From positions 1-62,874 of the IMG/VR virus record IMGVR_UViG_3300044691_000465: a stretch of DNA of 62,874 nt, one strand, 5' to 3'. The translations under genes and the position numbers were made by a program. The notes beneath the pieces were generated by a model that was not told where the DNA came from, made no database searches, and was given only the letters and a program-made list of their open reading frames with translations. Shown here piece by piece: positions 7,463 through 14,519 of this stretch. This DNA comes from a virus. Numbering within the stretch: position 1 is the first letter of the stretch; every line of letters begins with the position of its first letter.

Positions 7463-7814
7463 TCACTACAACCCGGATACTTCGCATAAGTTTTTCCCTG
7501 CGAACGAAAATCCGCCTAAGCCACAACGCCAGCCACGCGTGCACCGTGTCAAGTCGTGGGTGCCGTTCTTCCAGGCTATCAAGCGAGGCGACAAGACGCA
7601 CGACCTGCGCAAAGACGATCGTGGCTACAACGTTGGCGACCAGCTGGTGTTGTCCGAGTACGACCAGACGACCGGCCGCTATACAGGCGACCGCTTTATC
7701 GTTGACATAACCTTTATCACCGACCGGCGGACGCCTTGCGCGTTTTCCAGCGCGGTGCTGCCACCGGAATACTGCATTCTATCAATCCAGAAAAGGAAGT
7801 CATCATGGACGTGA
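7440..7814 (+). CDS. ASCH/DUF3850-type domain protein
   Basis: A 124-residue protein. From about residue 35, HRVKSWVPFFQAIKRGDKTH then DLRKDDRGYNVGDQLVLSE and a final CILSI match the DUF3850/ASCH beta-barrel, an RNA-binding-like fold related to PUA domains. The first 30 residues are proline-rich and probably disordered. ATG 7440 lies within the end of the previous gene; GTG 7452 is an alternative. The role in phages is unknown; nucleic-acid or modified-base binding would fit the fold. Confidence 0.7.
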   Translation: MRPVVKPDHYNPDTSHKFFPANENPPKPQRQPRVHRVKSWVPFFQAIKRGDKTHDLRKDDRGYNVGDQLVLSEYDQTTGRYTGDRFIVDITFITDRRTPCAFSSAVLPPEYCILSIQKRKSSWT

Positions 7815-8335
7815 TGCTCGACTTGGAGACGTTCGCCACCACGCCGGACGCGGCCATTGTGCAGATCGGTGCCTGCACCTTCGACCCGCGCACGCAGGAT
7901 GGTACGCGCGATCGGTTCTGCTGCAACGTGAACCTCGCCTCAAGCGTGCTGCTTGGGCTTAGGGTGGACCCGGCAACGTTGGACTGGTGGAGCAAGCGCG
8001 ACTACAACCACCTCATTCTGGGCACCGTGTCGCTTGGGCAAGCGCTGTTCGACTTCACCACGTGGTTCCATAAGCACACGACGGCCGACACGTTCGTCTG
8101 GAGCCATGGTGCCTCGTTCGATGTGCCTGTGTTGGCGCTAAGCTATGCCAAGATTGGTGAACCGGCGCCTTGGCACTACCGGCAGGTCCGTGACACGCGT
8201 ACCTTCTTCGCTGTGGCCGAAGACTTCGGTTGGATGAAGCCCAAGAGCGGAGAGCCTGCACACCAAGCGTTGCAAGATGCGGTGCAGCAGGCACACGACG
8301 TGCAGAGCGCGGCGAGCGTGGTGTACCGGCCATGA
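7805..8335 (+). CDS. DnaQ-like 3'-5' exonuclease
   Basis: A 176-residue exonuclease of the DEDD family (Rv2179c/T4 DexA-like). MLDLET at residues 4-9 gives the first D and E, WSHGASFDVP near 99-108 gives the second D, and HQALQDA near 153-159 gives the final H and D (DEDDh type). It probably trims single-stranded or RNA ends during replication or recombination. The start follows CAGAAAAGGA (7788-7797). It overlaps the end of the ASCH gene by ten bases and the next gene by ATGA. Confidence 0.85.
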   Translation: MDVMLDLETFATTPDAAIVQIGACTFDPRTQDGTRDRFCCNVNLASSVLLGLRVDPATLDWWSKRDYNHLILGTVSLGQALFDFTTWFHKHTTADTFVWSHGASFDVPVLALSYAKIGEPAPWHYRQVRDTRTFFAVAEDFGWMKPKSGEPAHQALQDAVQQAHDVQSAASVVYRP

Positions 8336-8565
8336 GCGAGGAACCGAAGGGCTGCAGGCTGGTTTCCATGCATCCTATGCGCAGGCACGAGAAGGCTTTG
8401 CGGGAGCGACACCTGCAACTCGATCTTGATTTCTGGCAGGGCATTGCGCAAGACCAGCACGATGCTTTTGAGAAGCTGATCGGCGACCTGGAGAAGTTTG
8501 GCACACCTGTCAAGCTCGTGTTCGGCGACGTGTCCGTGATCTGCACGAAGTGGCCACTGCCATGA
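8332..8565 (+). CDS. Small protein of unknown function (77 aa)
   Basis: ATGA start overlapping the exonuclease stop. Mostly helical in the middle (RRHEKALRERHLQLDLDFWQ), with a short beta end. No family recognised. Confidence 0.5.
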   Translation: MSEEPKGCRLVSMHPMRRHEKALRERHLQLDLDFWQGIAQDQHDAFEKLIGDLEKFGTPVKLVFGDVSVICTKWPLP

Positions 8566-8699
8566 AAAAACCGCTGGACCCTATGCTGCTCGGCATGATT
8601 GGCTTTATTGCCTTTCCGTTCATCATGCTGGCGGTTGTCATGCTCATTTCTCCGTTCATGAATTGGCTGAACGGCTACGGTTTCACATGGATATTCTAA
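8562..8699 (+). CDS. Single-pass membrane miniprotein (45 aa)
   Basis: ATGA start at 8562. Begins MKKPLDPMLL and is followed by one long hydrophobic helix (GMIGFIAFPFIMLAVVMLIS), so an inner-membrane miniprotein is likely. No recognisable family. The TAATG junction couples it to the next gene. Confidence 0.55.
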   Translation: MKKPLDPMLLGMIGFIAFPFIMLAVVMLISPFMNWLNGYGFTWIF

Positions 8700-8908
8700 T
8701 GTCACATGAACGCGACCTGTTCTATCTCAAATCAATCCACGGCATGCTCAAGCAACTTCGTGATGGTGTGGCCTTCAGCCGCTACAGAAGCCTATTGGGT
8801 GAAATGGTGTTGTGCGACAACATCGACTGGCTCGACTGTTATATTGCAAAACAGGAGAAGTCAGATGGTGGAATTGCCAAACCCATGGATGACAAACCGG
8901 CGCTTTGA
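8699..8908 (+). CDS. Small protein of unknown function (69 aa)
   Basis: Starts at 8699 in a TAATG overlap. It begins MSHERDLFYLKSIHGMLKQL, with cysteines in MVLCDNIDWLDCYI. No family recognised. Confidence 0.5.
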   Translation: MSHERDLFYLKSIHGMLKQLRDGVAFSRYRSLLGEMVLCDNIDWLDCYIAKQEKSDGGIAKPMDDKPAL

Positions 8909-9050
8909 GCTAACCCCGGAAATCGAAGACAAACTCTACTGGCAGATTATCGAACCGCCCTTGTTCCTGAGTAACCCGCGTCAAGAGTTTTTGGAGAGTT
9001 GCGATGAGAATATACCTGGCAGGCCCCTTGTTCACCTGGGGCGAGCGTGA
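8865..9050 (+). CDS. Small protein of unknown function (61 aa)
   Basis: ATG 8865 behind CAGGAGAAGTC, a good ribosome binding site, in another frame of the upstream gene's end. It contains PNPWMTNRRFELTPEIEDKL. It overlaps both neighbours by over 40 bases, so the call is tentative, but no other gene covers 8909-9003. Confidence 0.4.
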   Translation: MVELPNPWMTNRRFELTPEIEDKLYWQIIEPPLFLSNPRQEFLESCDENIPGRPLVHLGRA

Positions 9051-9435
9051 ACAGAACATCCACATGGCCGCAGAGCTCCGGCGCTTGGGCCATGAGGTGT
9101 TCTTGCCGCAGGAGAACGAGCAGCGGCCTGCAACTGCGGTCAACATCTTCAACAGCGACGTTGGCGGTATGGATTGGGCCAACGTGTGTGTGGCCTGCAT
9201 GGACGGTCCAGACCCGGACAGCGGTACCGCGTTCGAGCTCGGCTACATGTACGCCCAGAAGAAGCCTTCTGTGATCTACCGATCGGACTTCCGTTCGGCG
9301 TGTGGCGAGTACCTTGGGCACATGGTCAACCTGATGTTGGCCGTGCCTGCCACGGTGGAAATTCATAACGGCTTTGTTGGCCCAGAGTTTCTGGCGCAGA
9401 AGATACACGACGTGCTGATTAGCTGGTCATGCTGA
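9004..9435 (+). CDS. Nucleoside 2-deoxyribosyltransferase-like protein
   Basis: A 143-residue protein of the nucleoside 2-deoxyribosyltransferase family (PF05014). IYLAGPLF at the N-terminus, a LRRLGHEVFLPQ turn, DWANVCVACMDG and DSGTAFELGYMYA (about residues 72-84, with the catalytic glutamate in FELGY) are all present. The enzyme moves 2-deoxyribose between bases, serving nucleotide salvage or pool adjustment. It fits with the MazG-like and HD enzymes as part of nucleotide control; the exact substrate is unknown. Confidence 0.85.
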   Translation: MRIYLAGPLFTWGEREQNIHMAAELRRLGHEVFLPQENEQRPATAVNIFNSDVGGMDWANVCVACMDGPDPDSGTAFELGYMYAQKKPSVIYRSDFRSACGEYLGHMVNLMLAVPATVEIHNGFVGPEFLAQKIHDVLISWSC

Positions 9436-9677
9436 CCAACTGGCAGACGCACATGCGAGTGCTGGCGGAGACGGCAGCACATGATCTTGAAGGCACGCCC
9501 AAGAGCCTGCACGAGCTGGGCGTGACAATTGTGGCCGCGCAAGACGACAAGACGTTCTGTGCACGGCTTGATGAGCTGGTGTTTGAATGCGCCGTGTGCG
9601 GCTGGTGGTGCAGCATGGACGAGGCCAATGACACAGATGGAGGGGAATATGCCTGCACCGATTGTTCCGACGTGTGA
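9429..9677 (+). CDS. Small zinc-ribbon protein (82 aa)
   Basis: ATG 9429 overlaps the previous stop by seven bases. The C-terminal half holds CAVCGWWC and CTDC, a likely zinc ribbon with short spacing; the N-terminal half is helical. A DNA-, RNA- or protein-binding adaptor role is possible. No named family. Confidence 0.55.
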   Translation: MLTNWQTHMRVLAETAAHDLEGTPKSLHELGVTIVAAQDDKTFCARLDELVFECAVCGWWCSMDEANDTDGGEYACTDCSDV

Positions 9678-9855
9678 GTGTTGCAGCCCAACTGCCGACG
9701 ACGCGCGTGAGCGGTGGACGTTTGCTGCGGCGCACGAGGCAGAGCAGCGAGCGCTCCGGCGCCGGTTCGCGCATTCAACCAGGATGAGCGACTGCTGGGC
9801 AAACCTGGACGCGGCCATGGCACAATGCGCGCGCATGGAAGCTGCAGGTGAATAA
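9649..9855 (+). CDS. Small protein of unknown function (68 aa)
   Basis: ATG 9649 behind GGAGGGGA. Starts MPAPIVPTCECCSPTADDAR, with a CECC cluster, then a helical, arginine-rich body. Overlaps the zinc-ribbon gene by 29 bases. Confidence 0.45.
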   Translation: MPAPIVPTCECCSPTADDARERWTFAAAHEAEQRALRRRFAHSTRMSDCWANLDAAMAQCARMEAAGE

Positions 9856-10021
9856 GCGTGGCATACGGTTCGCTTGGTTGCCAGAGCTGACTATGGCGGG
9901 CGAGGTGGTGTGGCTTGAATGGGTGCACTTCGACGGCGAGCGGTTGGCGCGTTGGATACCGCAAGCCCGTTACGATCGCGGCGAGCGCGCACAGGAGGCG
10001 TTCTATGATAAAGCCAAATGA
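9848..10021 (+). CDS. Small protein of unknown function, GTG start (57 aa)
   Basis: GTG 9848 overlaps the previous stop by eight bases. It encodes VNKRGIRFAWLPELTMAGEV and a tryptophan-rich middle. The frame is open for 58 codons and fills a stretch no other gene covers. Support is positional only. Confidence 0.45.
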   Translation: MNKRGIRFAWLPELTMAGEVVWLEWVHFDGERLARWIPQARYDRGERAQEAFYDKAK

Positions 10022-10112
10022 TTTCATATCTGGCATGCTGCTGGTCGCCGTGTTCTTCGTGATCGCGCCGCTTGCCATTTGCCTACTCGGTGCACTCGGT
10101 GCGTTCCAGTGA
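10005..10112 (+). CDS. Single-pass membrane miniprotein (35 aa)
   Basis: ATG 10005 behind an ideal AGGAGG ribosome binding site with seven-base spacing. One hydrophobic segment, MLLVAVFFVIAPLAICLLGA, spans nearly the whole protein. No family recognised; perhaps a membrane-acting early peptide. Confidence 0.55.
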   Translation: MIKPNDFISGMLLVAVFFVIAPLAICLLGALGAFQ

Positions 10113-10342
10113 CAGGTAGCGAGCTCGCCCAGGGGCTTGTGGTGTGCATGGTGCAGCCACCTCCAATGGACGCTCGCCCGCGCCTCGCTGCCCTCGCTAA
10201 GACCGGCAGGGGCATATCGCTGCGGTACGAATGGATCAAGGATTATGCCGCCTTTAATTCGCTTTGTTTAGCAGGCAATTGGGAGCTGTCCGATGGGGCG
10301 GAGTGGATAACCCTGTGGCGGTTGGCAGAAACTAATGATTAA
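10109..10342 (+). CDS. Small protein of unknown function (77 aa)
   Basis: GTG 10109 overlaps the upstream stop in GTGA; the longer reading from 10079 is unlikely as it covers the miniprotein. Contains RYEWIKDYAAFNSLCLAGNW. Its TAA stop (10340-10342) lies inside the TTAACCAT of promoter P2. Confidence 0.5.
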   Translation: MTGSELAQGLVVCMVQPPPMDARPRLAALAKTGRGISLRYEWIKDYAAFNSLCLAGNWELSDGAEWITLWRLAETND

Positions 10343-10393
10343 CCATAGATCAATCAGGGACTTGTCTTCTGCCTCCTGTTGGTGACATATTCT
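10339..10393 (+). promoter_or_regulatory. CtrA half-box promoter P2
   Basis: TTAACCAT (10339-10346) is an exact CtrA octamer and overlaps the TAA stop of the previous gene. Exactly 23 bases after its first base is TTGTCT (10362-10367), the -35. The -10 is either CATATT (10386-10391, 18-base spacer) or TATTCT (10388-10393). The CAGAAAAGGAG leader of the next gene begins at 10463. The second TTAA half is missing. Confidence 0.6.
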
Positions 10394-10481
10394 TTGCAGA
10401 AGCTGAGCGAACCTCTAAGGGGTTAGCCAGTTGGTATAGGAGCAGCACCCGCTGCTTCAACTCAGAAAAGGAGAGACTAAG

Positions 10482-10700
10482 ATGGCCCAGACCAACCATG
10501 ACAAACAGAGCAGGGCGCTCAGACTGCTTCAGCGGAAGCAGGGCGCTACGGTGGAACACCTTACCAAGGTGTTGAAGCTGAAGGACGTTAAGGCCGCACG
10601 CGGCATCATCGATCGCCTGCGTGTCAAGGAAGAGCCGATCGAAAACATCGCGTCTCACACCTTCAAGCTGAAGACGCGCCGCAACCCCAAGTCGACCTAA
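10482..10700 (+). CDS. Small winged-helix-like DNA-binding protein (72 aa)
   Basis: The only gene behind promoter P2, with the CAGAAAAGGAG leader and ATG at 10482. Basic, with QGATVEHLTKVLKLKDVKAA then a helix and HTFKLKTRRN, an arrangement like DUF3489-type winged helices. The sequence pattern is similar to the C-terminus of the 51.9 kb protein, which is also placed behind a CtrA-box promoter. A transcription regulator or nucleoid-binding role is inferred. Confidence 0.6.
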   Translation: MAQTNHDKQSRALRLLQRKQGATVEHLTKVLKLKDVKAARGIIDRLRVKEEPIENIASHTFKLKTRRNPKST

Positions 10701-10720
10701 CGGTTGGCTTGGCAAGTGGA

Positions 10721-10767
10721 CTGGCGGCGGTTCTAACCCCCTTGGCTCCGTCGCCAGTGCCCCCTTT
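10721..10767 (+). terminator. Imperfect hairpin with pyrimidine-rich tail
   Basis: CTGGCG-G-CGG (10721-10730) pairs with CCG-T-CGCCAG (10748-10757) around a loop; CCCCCTTTCATTTTT follows shortly. It probably terminates the P2 transcript. Confidence 0.5.
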
Positions 10768-10788
10768 CATTTTTAATGGAGTAGTATC

Positions 10789-11106
10789 ATGCGTAGATTG
10801 ATTATCAGCGCGGCGCTGCTCGCCGCAATGTGCGGCACCGCGATGGCGCTGGACATTAACGTTACCGTGGCGCCGTTCCGTTACGACGGTGGACCGCGCA
10901 TTATCCATGTGGACCCGGACCTGGACGGTTGGACGCGTCCGGCCTACGAGCCACCGAGTGAGTCGGTGGACGATGGCAAAGCCAAGCGCTGGACCACCAA
11001 CGCCGAAGAAGCCGCGAAGGCACGTGCAGCCTCCGCGCTGTGCGCGCCGGTTCGGTTGAGCGGCGACACGGTTGTCATTCACCGGCCGACGGAATGCCGT
11101 CGGTGA
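10789..11106 (+). CDS. Exported protein of unknown function
   Basis: 105 residues with a classical signal peptide: MRR, hydrophobic LIISAALLAAMCGTAMA, and a likely cleavage after AMA. The mature part is small, proline- and charge-rich with two cysteines (ALCAP and TECRR) that could form a disulphide. A periplasmic role such as superinfection exclusion or envelope modification is possible, not shown. It stands alone between two terminator-like hairpins. Confidence 0.65.
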   Translation: MRRLIISAALLAAMCGTAMALDINVTVAPFRYDGGPRIIHVDPDLDGWTRPAYEPPSESVDDGKAKRWTTNAEEAAKARAASALCAPVRLSGDTVVIHRPTECRR

Positions 11107-11167
11107 TTGTTCTTTAAGCGGTTGTGGTGGATGGTGACCAACAGGTCGAGAAGGCTGTCCATTGCAA

Positions 11168-11194
11168 GGTGCGAGGGCCAGTAACCCTCGCACC
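11168..11194 (+). terminator. Perfect 10-bp hairpin before the coiled-coil gene
   Basis: GGTGCGAGGG (11168-11177) and CCCTCGCACC (11185-11194) are exactly complementary around a seven-base loop. Only a short ACTTCGTTT follows, so it may be a weak terminator or an mRNA-stabilising hairpin for the gene at 11218. Confidence 0.55.
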
Positions 11195-11217
11195 ACTTCG
11201 TTTGGAGCAATCCCCTT

Positions 11218-11607
11218 ATGTTCGGCGCACGCAAAGTTTTACATTCGCTCGTTCACGCTGTGTTGTCGCTGACCGACACGGCGGACAAATTAAAAGGTCA
11301 GCTAAATCGCATGGAGCTTATCTTGTCAAATCAATCGGACGCCCTGGCAGCTATCGTTGCCAGCCTGACTACGAACTTCGGCAACCTTGATGCCGCGATC
11401 GCCACCGTGGTGGCTGCTGCTGGAGCCGGTACGCCGGACCCTGCCCTCCAGGCCTCAATCGACGCGCTTGGCAAGCTTAACACAGCCGTCCAGGCCGACG
11501 TTACCAAGCTGGCGCCCACCGCTGCCCCGGTGGTTGCCGCTGCCACTGCGGCTGATGCCACTTCGGCCGCTGCTACCGCTGCTCCTGCACCCGGCAAAAT
11601 GGGCTAA
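11218..11607 (+). CDS. Helical, alanine-rich protein of unknown function
   Basis: 129 residues, starting behind GGAGCAATCCCC. The first 60 residues look coiled-coil (MELILSNQSDALAAIVASLT), the middle has ALQASIDALGKLNTAVQADV, and the end is a low-complexity Ala/Pro/Thr tail. This resembles small phage structural or decoration proteins with oligomerising helices, but no family is recognisable. Confidence 0.55.
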   Translation: MFGARKVLHSLVHAVLSLTDTADKLKGQLNRMELILSNQSDALAAIVASLTTNFGNLDAAIATVVAAAGAGTPDPALQASIDALGKLNTAVQADVTKLAPTAAPVVAAATAADATSAAATAAPAPGKMG

Positions 11608-11613
11608 CGCCAT

Positions 11614-11832
11614 ATGCAGGCTCGTCTTGACAACGAGCGGAGGCCGGGTGAGGAGCCCGGCCTTTGGCCTGTTGTCTGCCGTGGCGTTGCGATTGGCGCG
11701 CTGCTCGGCGGAAGTATGACTATGATATTTAGTTTAGGCGCTGTGCTATTCGGCCACTACTTGCTGGACTGCTCGCTGCTCGGCCTCTGCCTGTTGCTGG
11801 TTGGCTTCTTGGGCGTGAGTGTAACCTTCTAA
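11614..11832 (+). CDS. Small two-segment membrane protein
   Basis: 72 residues from ATG 11614, or 38 residues from ATG 11716, which has a better ribosome binding site (GGCGGAAGT). Two hydrophobic stretches are visible (GVAIGALLGGSMTMIFSLGA and LLGLCLLLVGFLGVSV). The hairpin at 11641 lies in the first part of the longer reading, which favours the shorter one. It converges on and overlaps the reverse-strand gene 11746-11934. Confidence 0.4.
   Translation: MQARLDNERRPGEEPGLWPVVCRGVAIGALLGGSMTMIFSLGAVLFGHYLLDCSLLGLCLLLVGFLGVSVTF
11641..11668 (+). terminator. Perfect 8-bp GC-rich hairpin
   Basis: AGGCCGGG (11641-11648) pairs with CCCGGCCT (11656-11663), followed by TTGGCC. It is strong as RNA structure and moderate as a terminator, and would end transcription of the 11218 gene. 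Confidence 0.5.
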
Positions 11833-11934
11833 CCCGTTCCAGGCCTCGCCCATCTGGCGAGCTCTAAGGCGCCTCGTAACGGCCTCGTAGCACTGGCGCT
11901 CAATCACCGCCATCTCATAAGCTATATCAAACAT
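11746..11934 (-). CDS. Small helical protein of unknown function
   Basis: 62 residues on the reverse strand. The start at 11934 (MFDIAYEMAVIERQCYEAVT) sits seven bases after GGAGG, better than the longer start at 11961. That GGAGG is in the 3' arm of a hairpin (GGCCTCC-N7-GGAGGCC, 11940-11960), so translation may be modulated or the hairpin may be a terminator of the upstream hydroxylase gene. The C-terminus is Gln/Ala/Glu-rich helix. It overlaps a forward gene tail to tail. Confidence 0.4.
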   Translation of the reverse strand: MFDIAYEMAVIERQCYEAVTRRLRARQMGEAWNGLEGYTHAQEANQQQAEAEQRAVQQVVAE

Positions 11935-11987
11935 AGGTGGCCTCCGGTTTCTGGAGGCCATTGTGCTTTGCGTTTGTTAACGGCGCC

Positions 11988-12476
11988 TTACTTTGGTTCC
12001 GCGTAGGTTCCAAATATGAGATCACCAAGTGGATTGAGAAGGTTGAAGTTCTTCTCAACACCACGGTGGTGCAGCAGGTGGCGCTTAGCGATCTTGCTCT
12101 CTGGGCTTAGCCAGCCTGCGTGGATCGCGTGGTGCGTGAAGATATAGGTGCAATAGCCCAAGAGGAAACCGCCGGCGAGCGCGGCGCCAACGTATTGGCC
12201 TGCGGTCGCCAGTGTGAGGCCAACGACGGCGCCCAGGGCGAGCGGCGCAACGGCAGGAGGTGGCGCGCCACGCGGGTCTGTTGGCCGCAGGTGGTGCACC
12301 CAATGCTGGCGTCGGAACACGCGGTGGAACAACACAGCGTGCATCCACCACTCGACCACCACCCAAGCCAGATAGCCTGCGATCCATGCGCTGATTGGCA
12401 CGTTGGCAAGCGGTGGGCTTAGCACGAGCAGTATGAGAACGGTCAGCGGGATAGTGATGTATTCGAGGATTGCCAT
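11988..12476 (-). CDS. Fatty-acid-hydroxylase superfamily integral membrane enzyme
   Basis: A 162-residue membrane protein with the histidine clusters of the non-haem di-iron hydroxylase/desaturase superfamily: MHAVLFHRVFRRQHWVHH, then FTHHAIHAG, then KRHLLHHRG, plus a conserved DLIFGTY end. Four hydrophobic segments surround them. Members hydroxylate fatty acids, sterols or carotenoids. It is a host-type metabolic gene on the strand opposite its neighbours, typical of a recently acquired accessory gene that would alter the host membrane lipid or pigment. ATG 12476 behind CAGGAC is chosen over the longer reading. It is divergent from the next gene, sharing a 55-base promoter gap. The fold is strong; the substrate is unknown. 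Confidence 0.8.
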   Translation of the reverse strand: MAILEYITIPLTVLILLVLSPPLANVPISAWIAGYLAWVVVEWWMHAVLFHRVFRRQHWVHHLRPTDPRGAPPPAVAPLALGAVVGLTLATAGQYVGAALAGGFLLGYCTYIFTHHAIHAGWLSPESKIAKRHLLHHRGVEKNFNLLNPLGDLIFGTYAEPK

Positions 12477-12531
12477 GGTCGTTGTCCTGCGGGATGGTGG
12501 CGGAGTTTCCCGTTTACATAGAGGAATTACC

Positions 12532-14166
12532 ATGGCTGAGGCAATCACTGAAGATCAGATCATCGAGACCGTGCAGGCTTATCATGCTGCCGGGAACAAC
12601 AAGTCGGCCGCTGCCCGGCTGCTTGGCATTGGGCAAAGCACCATGTCCAAACGGCTTGACGTGTTGAAGATGCGCGGCCTCATTCGGGAGCGCGATGGAA
12701 AGCTGGAGGCGTTGACCACGGAGCCATGGACGCGTCCAGCCAGAGGGAAGGTGTTGCGTTACCTGCTGACGTCGGCGCAGAACCACACCAAGATACACCA
12801 GGAGTTCTGGAAGAACCTGCACGCGATGGCTGTGCACTATGATGCCACGCTGATGGTGTCAACGTTCAAGTACAACAAGGATGCGTTCGCCAACAACGTG
12901 CTCGGCAAGAAGCGCGTGCGCATTAGCGAGCTGCCAGACGACGTCGAATATGATCCGGAAATCGTGCCGTACATTTCCAATGACCGCATCGACTTGGCGC
13001 CCAGGTTGACGTGGTGTGGCGAGCTCAACATCCTGCCGACGGCGCGCAAGCCGTTGACCGGCATGGAGAACTACACCTACCGCAAGTCGACGATTATTCC
13101 ACACACCACCATCGCGCTGAAAAGTGTTGCGGCCGTGAAGGGTGAAGGCGTGAAGCTGCTGTATACGACAGGAGCCTGCACCCAGCGCAATTACATCAAG
13201 CGCAAGGAAGGCTTCCGAGCAGAGCATTTCCATGCCTACGCAGCACTGCTCGTCGAGGTGGATAGCGATGGCAATTGGTGGTGTCGACAAGTTGAACAAG
13301 GCGCTGATGGAACGCTCTGTGATCTCAACCTTGTTTTCCGAGCAGGCAAGCTGGCGCGAGATGGTGCCCGTGTCGCCTGTATTACATGGGGTGACATTCA
13401 CGCTACCAAGCTGGACCAACGCGTTGCCGACGCCGGATGGCGAGAGCCCGGAAACATGCTCGACACGCTGCGACCTTACAGCCAGCACGTTCACGACCTG
13501 CTGGACTTTACCCCGGCTTCCCACCATACCAGAAAAGATCCGTTCGAAAATTACCGAGCGTATATGCGCAATGATCGACGAAGCGTTGCTAACGAGCTTA
13601 TGTCCACCGGACAGGTTGCCGCAGCGCTGCAGCGCAAATGGTGCAGAACCGTTGTTGTCAACTCCAATCACGATCGACACCTTGAACGCTATCTCAAGGA
13701 AATTGACTGGCGGGAAGACAGTGAGAACGCAGAACTTGTTCTGCGCCTCACTGAACGCTGTCTTCGTGCCATAAGGTTGGATGACAAGGCGTTCAACCTC
13801 GTGGAATTTGCGTTGAAGGAAGGCTGTGCGTTGCCGCTGGATGGCCTGGACTTCCTGCACGAAGATGAAAGCGATGTTATTCTTAGGCAGATCGACGGTG
13901 GCATCGAGTGCGGTATGCATGGCGACCGTGGTGCCAACGGCAGCAAGGGTACCGCTGCTGGCATCGCTCGCATGGGACGCAAGATCAACATGGCCGACAA
14001 ACACAGCGTGGAAATCGTGGACCTTGTTTATGTGGCCGGTGTCTCTGGGCAATTGGACATGGGCTACAACAAAGGCCCCTCGTCCTGGACGCAAGCGCAC
14101 ATCGTGACCTACAACAACGGGTGCAGGGCGATTGTGTCAGTTTGGAAAGGAAAATGGAGAGCCTAA
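12532..14166 (+). CDS. HTH-metallophosphoesterase fusion
   Basis: 544 residues. Residues about 15-50 (NNKSAAARLLGIGQSTMSKR) form an HTH of the Fis/MarR-like kind. Further on, GDIHATKLD near 287, NSNHDRHLERY near 377 and a histidine-containing MHGDRGANG near 462 follow the order of calcineurin-like metallophosphoesterase motifs. Phage proteins of this kind are known as large early proteins, T5 A1 being a distant analogue, and act on nucleic acids or nucleotides. Fusion to a DNA-binding head suggests a DNA-directed phosphodiesterase or regulator. The start follows AGAGGAATTACC. Function is inferred from motifs only. Confidence 0.65.
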   Translation: MAEAITEDQIIETVQAYHAAGNNKSAAARLLGIGQSTMSKRLDVLKMRGLIRERDGKLEALTTEPWTRPARGKVLRYLLTSAQNHTKIHQEFWKNLHAMAVHYDATLMVSTFKYNKDAFANNVLGKKRVRISELPDDVEYDPEIVPYISNDRIDLAPRLTWCGELNILPTARKPLTGMENYTYRKSTIIPHTTIALKSVAAVKGEGVKLLYTTGACTQRNYIKRKEGFRAEHFHAYAALLVEVDSDGNWWCRQVEQGADGTLCDLNLVFRAGKLARDGARVACITWGDIHATKLDQRVADAGWREPGNMLDTLRPYSQHVHDLLDFTPASHHTRKDPFENYRAYMRNDRRSVANELMSTGQVAAALQRKWCRTVVVNSNHDRHLERYLKEIDWREDSENAELVLRLTERCLRAIRLDDKAFNLVEFALKEGCALPLDGLDFLHEDESDVILRQIDGGIECGMHGDRGANGSKGTAAGIARMGRKINMADKHSVEIVDLVYVAGVSGQLDMGYNKGPSSWTQAHIVTYNNGCRAIVSVWKGKWRA

Positions 14167-14167
14167 T

Positions 14168-14515
14168 ATGCCAATGAAACATCCGACGTTTGAGAAATAT
14201 ATTCTCGAATATACCAGCAGTCGGAAGGTTGGGCCACGGTCTGCCTGTCTTGAATACTTGACAGAACAGATCGTGGCTGGGACCTTTCCTGGGCCAACCA
14301 GCAGCTTCCGAGCGTGCTATTCGCGGTGGATAAAGACCATTCCGCAAGTGCACGTGCGCGAGGCCGGTCGTTTGATCCGCGAGTACGAGCAATGGAAGAA
14401 GCGTCGTGTCGCCGAAGCGCATGCTCAAAAGCGACTCAAGGCACTCGACAAACTCAACGCTGCGAACCGACCCAAGCCCAGGAAAACATATTCCCTGATG
14501 GACCTTATACGGTAA
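14168..14515 (+). CDS. Basic protein of unknown function
   Basis: 115 residues, starting one base after the previous stop. Basic and helical (RLIREYEQWKKRRVAEAHAQ), with a lysine-rich end. Possibly DNA-binding. Cotranscribed with the phosphoesterase gene; the structured element follows it. Confidence 0.55.
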   Translation: MPMKHPTFEKYILEYTSSRKVGPRSACLEYLTEQIVAGTFPGPTSSFRACYSRWIKTIPQVHVREAGRLIREYEQWKKRRVAEAHAQKRLKALDKLNAANRPKPRKTYSLMDLIR

Positions 14516-14519
14516 TCCC

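Noticed and set aside
10415-10470. tRNA-like stretch (AGCCAGTTGGTATAGG followed by AGCAG-N6-CTGCT)
   Set aside because: The D-arm-like and anticodon-arm-like parts are suggestive, but the anticodon loop has six bases, the T-arm is absent and no acceptor stem closes. It is also the leader of the 10482 gene.
11988-12476. Carotenoid hydroxylase CrtZ as a specific call for the membrane enzyme
   Set aside because: The histidine spacing differs from CrtZ (no HxxxxH...HLSHH with HDGLVH), so only the superfamily is supported.
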